Of a DNA stretch of 64,000 bases, positions 55,729 to 64,000 are shown in pieces. A model generated the notes under the pieces. That model worked only from the letters and a program-made list of their open reading frames with translations. It searched no databases and was not told the DNA's origin. This DNA is from Latrodectus hesperus. Its lineage: Eukaryota > Arthropoda > Arachnida > Araneae > Theridiidae. The position numbers and the translations under genes are program-made. Position 1 is the first letter of the stretch. Every line of letters starts with the position of its first letter. Where the stretch lies: assembly GCA_037975125.1 (NCBI GenBank), contig CM075853.1, positions 92,250,773 through 92,314,772 of the forward strand, read 5' to 3'.

Positions 55729-56520
55729 TTAACACTAAAAAGACTGAAATTTAGTATACACTTATATCGCCCAAAAGAAGTCAAAATGACTGCGTTGTGA
55801 AAGAATAACTAATGTGTAATGAAATTTCTAGAATATTATAAATTTATTTTTAGTGTTTTTAATATTAATTACAGTCATATAACAAGCCGTTAGTAAATAT
55901 TAATAATAAAAAAATTTACTTCACTTGGAAAAAATAATAATTTATTCATTATTATTTGTACATTTTGTGCAAATGAAAGTGGAAATCATTTCTTGTATAT
56001 ATTTTTCGCAAACATACTTATATGTTATAGTTTTTTTATTGTGGCTAAGTCGTACTTGATAAATTTTGCAGTTATTAAAATGGGTTGCATTTGATGCTGT
56101 TGTAGTTGATCTTTGTGAATCTTCGTGTTCAAATGAATATTTTTGTCTTGTAGTTCTTTATTCGGTGAAAAGTCCTGCTAACTGAAACAAGAACTCTTTT
56201 CGTTCTATTTATTTTCCTGTCATTTATTTGTAAAGGATTCAAGCATTTATAGCAGTTAAATCTACCATATTGAAAAATATTTGGAAGGGCCATCAACGAG
56301 AACTAGTTTTTACATTTTTTATTACTTTTATCATGATAGTTCAGAATTTGTTGCATCTGATTCTAATTCGGGGCACTTTTCACTTGTATTTCTTCGCTTT
56401 TCCAATAACTTTTTTCTATTCGAAATTTCTTTCGTGTATGTAGGGTGCCTGAGAAATAAAATAAACAACTTGTCAGAATACGTATCAAAGCATAAGGATT
56501 CAAATAACAAATACTATTTT
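55729..56520 (-). mobile_element. piggyBac relic with TTAA end
   Basis: The right-hand end of the element (on its own strand) abuts TTAA at 55729-55732, and GTCAAAATGAC lies near 55781, an arrangement I associate with piggyBac-like termini. The transposase C-terminal part runs on the minus strand toward that end. The other terminus and the N-terminal two thirds were not found; a microsatellite lies just beyond. Confidence 0.72.
55975..56345 (-). pseudogene. piggyBac transposase C-terminal fragment
   Basis: The minus strand reads, with stops, FFNMVDLTAINA, then ILYK, then RKEFLFQLAGL. This is the conserved helix following the last catalytic Asp of piggyBac proteins (WP...F.N..D...INAWILYK). 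Downstream is a Cys-containing tail (NCKIYQ, KYVCEKY, FICTKC), in the position of the piggyBac C-terminal zinc-binding region. At least three stops interrupt it. Confidence 0.8.
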
Positions 56521-56614
56521 AGTTCTTGAGCAACTGCAACTTATCAAGTATATGCCCAAATCAACAATTTATCATGTATTTGTATGTTGTTATATATGAC
56601 GGTAATAAAAAAAA

Positions 56615-58040
<1,426 letters not shown>

Positions 58041-58258
58041 CTATATTAAAAGAGCGTGGATCCAATCCAAATCGGCGCCACGGTTATAATTTTTTCACGA
58101 AAAAAAGGGTCCGTGAGTATTTATTTTATTATTTTTTATTTTAGCAACTTGTCACGCACGAGAGTAGAATAAGGTTTATGGTAACCCTAGAGAGCTTTGG
58201 CGAGTGGGTGTTCTTTTTTTTCTCTTTCTTTTTTATTGAGCTCTCCGATCCGCGAAGC

Positions 58259-58266
58259 CGTGGGAA
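58259..58266 (+). promoter_or_regulatory. Su(H)/RBPJ binding site
   Basis: CGTGGGAA followed by A fits the high-affinity consensus YGTGRGAAM. It lies 157 bp upstream of the Hey ATG. Hey genes are direct Notch targets in flies and vertebrates, so the context supports it. Confidence 0.65.
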
Positions 58267-58358
58267 AATGTCGGCTCGAAATTAACTCCCGGTTCTGTCG
58301 GCCTGGTCCAGTTGTGCCACTCGCGTGTCTGCTGCTTACACATCCCCTGCTTGGCGTA

Positions 58359-58372
58359 GTTGCTATAGCAAC
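58359..58372. promoter_or_regulatory. palindromic X-box (RFX site)
   Basis: GTTGCTATAGCAAC is a perfect 14-bp palindrome fitting the RFX consensus (GTTGCC-AT-GGCAAC type). It lies 50 bp upstream of the Hey ATG. Confidence 0.6.
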
Positions 58373-58422
58373 GCTGTTATTCTCCGCATCCCTTTCCTTC
58401 ATTGCTCTCTCGACTTTTCAGG

Positions 58423-58502
58423 ATGAGTGACATGGACTCGGATTGCGACGATGTATTCGCCGAAGATTCAAAGAGTTACTTAGGATCTGGTGATAGCAAA
58501 AG
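58423..58502 (+). CDS. Hey: Hey coding exon 1
   Basis: ATG at 58423-58425, context CAGGATGAG. 26 codons plus two bases, then the donor AAAAG|GTAAAG. The product is acidic (six Asp or Glu in the first dozen residues). Confidence 0.82.
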
Positions 58503-61500
58503 GTAAAGTTTTGTCTTGTGAATCCTTTACTATTTCCATTTATATAATAGAAATTATTGCCAAAACTTTTAACAGATTTCCTTTTCAAAATTTAATTTTT
58601 TTTGCCATTATTATAAGAAAGATAAAGTCTTGAAAAGAATTTTAGAGCTGAAATTTCCTATTAAAATGTTAATTTTTATCGAGATTGTAATTAATACATT
58701 AGATTAAGTGGAACATTTTACAATAAGTGTATGGGTGTACTTTTTACATTTTACTGAAACTTTAATGAGGAATTCCTTTATTCAGTTGTAAATTATTGTT
58801 CTGAAATAATTGTATCTGAACAGTACGTTTGGAAATAATTACACATTACAATACTAGAGATTAATTAAACCGACAGCTCTAAAAGTAAAATTGACATGCA
58901 AGGATAGAAAAAAATTAAGAAAACGCAACACTTTAGAAAATAGCTAAATTATCGCAAATGTTATCTTATTTTAATGATACAGTTATTTTAAATTATCGTT
59001 CAAGATAAGAAAGTTTCTAAAATATTATTTAACTAATCGTACACATTTTTAATTGTGCAGTTTACTTACATTTATGGTATTAAATTTACTCTTGTTTCAC
59101 TTTTTATTTTTAATATTGTTCTTAAAACTTTAATCTGCAACAAGTAAAAAAAATTTTCTACGACTACTTTTACATTTCATTTATATTATATTATAGGTTG
59201 TGCACATTTTTTTTTTTAGTATTTTTAGCTAAATTATGAGTTTAATTTTTGTGACATTGAAAATTGCCTTTTTGCTTTTTGTTTTCCACGTTTTTAAAAT
59301 TCTAACTTGAGTTAAAACACTAAGATTTTTTTGTAATCAATATGAACTACTGAATATGTTTTTGAAATTTATATAAATATCTTTTAAAACATTACAATTT
59401 TAGTAACGTAAGAGTTTTAAAAGTGAATTCTCTGTGAAAAGTGAATTAAAAGTCTGAAATTTTCTCTTAAAATTTTTGTTTGAAATATGACATACTTATA
59501 AGCGTGATAAAGTTTAGTACATTTAAAGCAGTAATTTGTATAAAAATAAATAAAACTATCTTGTTATATCCTCTTAAATGAATACATTTAAATTATCTTG
59601 ATATTATAAAAAGTACTATAATCTTAAGTTAAAATAATTAACGAGAGATTGATGATTAAATTGTACATATGTCGATATTTAACAATTTTTATTTTGATAG
59701 GCATTTCAATAAAATAGATATTTGATAGATATATTTTTATTACAGTCTATAGATGTTAATTACATAAGTAATTTATAATTATAAGTCATATTGCTAAATA
59801 ATTTATAATTGTTAATATAATTGAAAAAAACTATAATTAAAATATTTCTATTTCAAAATATTTGTGAATTCTTCAAATCAAAAATTATTCAAAATTAAAT
59901 TCAACTTAAAAAAAAATTGTATCATCATAATACTCAAACAGAATTTTGAGGAAATGCTTGTTTTTTTATAAACTATTTAATCTGATGTAAAAAAATCGCA
60001 TCATTACATACAAAAAGTTATAAAAATAATAGAGCTTGATTAAAAATAATTCAAAAGTTTTTCGGTAAAGTGTAGTTTATTATTGCAAAATACTTCATTT
60101 TTAACGCTAAAATTTTCATTATTCAAATTTATAAAATTATATACAAAATATTTGCATAACATTAAACGTTAATCATGGAATAAAATTGCTGAAGAGAAAA
60201 CTTGAAGCTGTATTGCAAGACTTAGTGCTAAGACAGCTGCTCTTCAAAATGGAAAATACTAGGTTTGATCCCAGCCAGTATTGAACAACGGAAGAAGGAT
60301 ATGATCCTGTTTACTGTTGGAACATTTTTTGGAATCCTTGGAAGCTTTATGTTTTATCTTTTAAGAAAAACTGAGCATGAGCTATTATCTATCAAAAGTC
60401 ATCTCGAGGTAAAAAGCTGTGGATGTTTAAGATGAGTCACATCAATCATTATTTACATAGTTATTCATACATAAATTCCGAAATAAATTAATAAAAAATT
60501 CAAGATAAAATATTCATTCTTTCTTTAGAAAAAGAATAGAAATATTTATTGTATATGAAGCAGTAAAATTATTTCATATCTGTTTTTCTACATGCGTATA
60601 ATTTTTTGCGTCAGTAGTTCTTAAACGGGAATCTTGAGTATTCTTTAATGTAATGCATTTATTTAATGCATCTTGTATTTAAAGTCTTAATTGTGATGCT
60701 GAGAAAGGTATTAATTGAATTTTTCATTATATCGAAAGTTTTTAATCTCTATTAGAACCAGAGCTGGGATAACGTAGAAACTATTCTCCATAAAACGAAG
60801 TGCTTTCCTCTCAATAACGAATTCATCTAAAAAGTTTCTCCTTTTGAGTTTGTGGAGAAAATAATGCATTTTTTATTTATTCTTCTAGTATTGCTAAATT
60901 CTTGATTTCGAATCAGTTAAACTGGTCATTCTTAGAGATAACAATGTAAAGTAAAACAGAAGTGTTCAAAGGAAATAAATCTAGACTTACTATTGCCTGG
61001 TTGTTGGACAGAAATTTTTGGAGTAAAATGTTACTGCAGATTTGGTCCCAAGATCGCTGAACAACGAGGAATTAAAGGATGGATGTTGCTTTTCTATTCA
61101 TTGTCACTGTCAAGAGGAGTGCTTTGGAGTCCGGATTTTCTTAGTAGTTAACTTTAAGTATCCAATGAAAATTGGCTATATATAAAACTTAACTGTGAAA
61201 ATTTTAATTCAAATGTAATTAATATTAAATAATTTACCAAAAAATTTCCAAGTGCAACATCCATTTCCAATAGCTAATGACTTGAAAAAAACCCCTTTTG
61301 AAATTATGAATCAAACTTGAGATCTTTTGAAATCAATCAATCATATGCTTATTGTGTTAAGATGTTGTAATTAGATTTATTTATTACTACATGACAACTT
61401 TTTTTGCATGCGAGGATAAATTCCATTAAGTTTTTTTTAAAAACAGAATCCCTAATTGTTACAATAATCATAAGTGGAATTGGAATAGAACTTTACATTA

Positions 61501-61902
61501 CTGAATTGAAAAATTTTCGGCAAATTGCTTGTAATTCAGTTAGCAATTCATTTTGCACAACAGAAACTGCGAAATTTACTTTCTTGTTTTGTGTGTCGAC
61601 AATGTTCGATAAATTTTAATAATATTTTCGAAATAAGATATTGTAATAATTTATTTGAAATTAATTTTTCATATTGACATTTTGTAATATTCAAAGGAAA
61701 TTTTATTTGTATGTGTGCACAAAGAAAAATCAATTTTAATTTGCAGAAATTTTAAATTTGGTAATCTTAGAAATTTTAAAACTTGAATATATAATAATAT
61801 ATAATATATAATTATTTTAAAAATTATCCTAAATTAATTTTAATATTGCGTTTATTTGATAGATTTTTGTTGAAAATCTATATTTGGTACATATATATAT
61901 AT

Positions 61903-61966
<64 letters not shown>

Positions 61967-62218
61967 GGATTTTTTCTTTAGCAGTGTGGGTCTTATTTAT
62001 GTGTTGCATCGGAAATCCGGAAAAATTTTTTAATCATTTACCCTTACAAATGTATATGCAGAAAAGAGAAATGTAAATATTCATCCTTTGTTTGATATAC
62101 TTCCACCAAAGAATGAGATACAATCACGGGCTCTTTTGAAGTTTCTCTTTTCATCGTAAGCCCTGTATATAACTTTTTAAAACAATCACTCAAATCTTTT
62201 CCTTTTTTTATTGTTATA

Positions 62219-62299
<81 letters not shown>

Positions 62300-63465
62300 A
62301 TTTTAAATCCGTAAGCTGATCGGGCAGCTGAATGATTTAAGGTCTGGCTTTTAGTTCAATAGCTCATGTATTCAATACCCACCTCCAACATGGACGTTAA
62401 TTGTGATTCAGAATGTACTTCAAATCAAGGTTCTTGGTAGAATTTGATCTTCTGTGCAAAGTATTATTGAAAGAAGAGTAACAAACAAAATTAATATAAA
62501 TTTTCAAAACAACAAGATATTAAGAATCCAATTTTGAATTCTATATGATTGAGTCTTTAAAATGTCTAGAAATTTGAATTTGTTGAGGAATTCATTATAT
62601 TTTATGTCACTGGTTATCAGTCGCTCAAGTAACTCTTGAAGTCTCAAGGAAAAATCAGAGCATTTGTTTCTGTCCTTAAAACAGGTAAATAACTGTTATT
62701 TATCTTTATCTATTGCGTAATGTTCTACTTAACGGTTCATCGGCTCAATATTTGTGAATTTCTCTTAATGTCTTTTCATGCCTTCATGAGCAAACGTGAC
62801 ACCACTAAGAATTTTTAAAAAAGGAAAGTTTGTTTAAAATCATCTATATCTATGTTCGCGCAAATTCATTTTCTTTACTGCATATCAACTTTAATATTCA
62901 ATAAAATGTATTTTGAAGTGGAGTTTGTTGAATTAAGCTTATGGTGCTATGTTTTATTTCAACTACATGGTGCTATGTTTTATTTTTACTACAATTAATT
63001 ACTTTATGCTAATATAACGTGCCTTAGAACTTTTTCGACTGCAGTTATTACTTTTTAATGTACAAATGATTAAATATGATTATTTAATAATAACTAAATA
63101 ATTTCGATGGATATGTAAAGAAGGGCATCATAATAGTTTTTAAAAATATCGGATTTGAAGGCCTCACACAACCAAAAACTGTCCATTGAAAGTAAAAAAT
63201 GTTAAGTTGTATGTGTCAGTACATGCGAAAATACTATTTTCGCCGTACAGTGAAAATAGTATTTTTTTTAAAAAAAATATTAGCCGTATAAAGTTTCTAC
63301 CGAAAAATAAATATAGAAAATTCCATAGCATTGTTTCTTACTAAATAATAATTTATATTTGCATGGTACACTTATATATTATTATATATATTTTTTCTTT
63401 TTCCCAGTACATCAGGTGCCGAAGATGATGGTCGCCATATTATGAACAGAAAGCGAAGAAGAGGA
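58423..63465 (+). CDS. Hey: Hey-type bHLH-Orange repressor, first two coding exons
   Basis: Exon 58423-58502 and exon 63408-63465 join in frame (Ser codon split AG|T) to give 46 residues. An acidic start (MSDMDSDCDD) leads to a Ser/Gly-rich stretch and then HIMNRKRRRG. HEY proteins have the same layout: an acidic Ser-rich N-terminus, then a short RKRRRG motif that opens the basic region, with an exon border at this point. The terminal Gly occupies the position where Hes/hairy proteins have Pro, which is the HEY hallmark. The rest (bHLH, Orange, YRPW) is beyond the window. The product is a nuclear DNA-binding repressor acting downstream of Notch. Only 46 residues are available, so this rests on a short but distinctive match. 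Confidence 0.82.
60205..60340 (+). repeat. SINE copy (family 2)
   Basis: A worn A box (TTAGTGCTAAGACAGCTG), then the B-box-like AGGTTTGATCCCAGCC. The body TATTGAACAACGGAAGAAGG, then GGAATCCTTGGAAGC, matches 46965 and 61040. Confidence 0.62.
61010..61150 (+). repeat. SINE copy (family 2)
   Basis: B-box-like AGATTTGGTCCCAAGATCGC, then TGAACAACGAGGAATTAAAG and GGAGTCC, aligned with the copy at 60205. Confidence 0.62.
61893..61962. repeat. (AT)n microsatellite
   Basis: An interrupted (AT)n with CATACATACATA near 61905-61916, then a pure AT run to 61961. Confidence 0.97.
62221..62297. repeat. (AT)n microsatellite
   Basis: About 38 AT units. Confidence 0.98.
62312..62470 (+). repeat. SINE copy (family 1)
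   Basis: GTAAGCTGATCGGGCAGCTG, then TTCAATAGCTCATGTATTCAA and CCCACCT, aligns base by base with 47627-47690. The body continues to about 62440. The B box is mutated (GTATTCAATAC). Confidence 0.72.
63408..63465 (+). CDS. Hey: Hey coding exon 2
   Basis: It follows the strong acceptor TTTTTCCCAG. It encodes TSGAEDDGRHIMNRKRRRG and ends in phase 0 at GGA before GTAAGT. It contains the start of the basic DNA-binding region. Confidence 0.84.
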
Positions 63466-64000
63466 GTAAGTAAATTGTTTTTTTTCTTTTTCTTTTTAAG
63501 AATATATTTTCCCTCTAATTAAAAAGGCTCCAACAGCCCTGTCGGGATTAAGCGTCAGTTTTCGAGTTTACATGACACCACTTCTTTACCAACCACAGAC
63601 CATAGGGACCGCTACACGCATAAAATTTAAATAATTTAAGTTTTTCTAGAATTTAATTAATGTTTCTCTGCAGGTGTTGTGTAATTAAAAGTTAGAATAG
63701 AAGTCATCTATTTCAGATGTAATACATCTCCCTCGTAATATGTACATTATTCCCTTAGCTTTTTCTAATGGTAATGATTCTAAACACACAAAAAATTAAG
63801 TTTCATATAAATAACATGAAACCGTGATTGTCTAGTGAAGAAAAGCATGACACTTGTATATTCGGAAGTATCTGTTCGATACTTGGTTCAGCCAAAAGAC
63901 AAGTGTGATGAAAGTATCTATGTTTCTTAACTATATCATTATTGTTTATTGCTTCTCCATTTGTGTGCGGCTGGGAAATTTAAACAGGAATGTACAAGTT
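63466..64000 (+). other. start of Hey intron 2
   Basis: Contains a less AT-rich patch at 63526-63622 (GGCTCCAACAGCCCTGTCGG, then CATAGGGACCGCTACACGC), probably an old repeat of unknown family. The next Hey exon is not reached. Confidence 0.55.

Larger units (their letters stand above)
58041..58422 (+). promoter_or_regulatory. Hey: Hey promoter / 5' leader region
   Basis: A less AT-rich block just before the Hey ATG. It contains a TATA-like TATATTAAA (58042-58050), a Su(H) consensus (58259-58266), a CGCGTG (CACGCG) bHLH-repressor site (58323-58328) and an RFX X-box (58359-58372). The last 40 bases are pyrimidine-rich and end TTTTCAG just before GATG, so an alternative is that the exon starts at 58422 with an upstream non-coding first exon. 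Confidence 0.55.
58503..63407 (+). other. Hey intron 1
   Basis: 4.9 kb, AT-rich. It holds two family-2 SINE copies (about 60205-60340 and 61010-61150), one family-1 SINE (about 62312-62470) and two long AT microsatellites. Nothing else was recognised. A direct duplication of ATGGTGCTATGTTTTATTT lies at 62941 and 62967. Confidence 0.7.

Noticed and set aside
58187..58430. Open frames over the Hey leader on both strands
   Set aside because: They overlap the promoter/leader and show no recognisable product; the Hey ATG frame explains the coding start.

Overview
This is AT-rich animal nuclear DNA with spliced genes, long introns and a heavy load of transposable elements. The element mix (Tc1/mariner, Tigger, piggyBac, copia, jockey-type LINEs, tRNA-headed SINEs) fits an arthropod. 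A spider or other chelicerate is my best guess, but nothing in the window proves it. There are two recognisable host genes, both on the + strand and both incomplete here.

Gene 1 (3805-24958) is the 3' part of mitochondrial D-lactate dehydrogenase (LDHD): eight exons giving about 330 residues of the FAD-linked oxidase, through to the stop codon. The 5' exons lie before the window. Its 13.1 kb intron (9596-22712) is mostly transposon. It holds a dead mariner element (10714-14432) with a Tigger/pogo element nested inside it (11159-13424), and a young Ty1/copia retrotransposon (15767-22297) with near-identical LTRs and a 5-bp target duplication. The last intron holds a relic Tc1-like element between two SINE copies. 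Upstream of the first visible exon is a Tc1-like element (369-2109) with 229-bp inverted repeats of the IR/DR type.

From 25 to 58 kb I see no host coding exon. This stretch holds a mariner relic (27919-28854), SINEs, and a large inverted-repeat (foldback) structure (about 31.87-44.45 kb). Its left arm is split by an element that in turn received two head-to-tail jockey-type LINEs (32348-37045 and 37059-41757, both on the minus strand). The two LINEs are separated and flanked by three copies of the same 13-bp target. The right-hand LINE has two intact ORFs. Further on are a degenerate repeat of about 190 bp period (44.64-45.34 kb), a CpG-rich island (48.7-49.1 kb), a 42-bp perfect palindrome (53.58 kb) and a piggyBac relic (55.7-56.5 kb).

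Gene 2 begins at 58423. It is the first two coding exons of a Hey-type bHLH repressor (hairy/E(spl)-related with YRPW motif), a classical Notch target. The GC-rich leader just upstream carries a consensus Su(H)/RBPJ site and a perfect palindromic RFX X-box. The bHLH domain proper and everything after it lie beyond the window.
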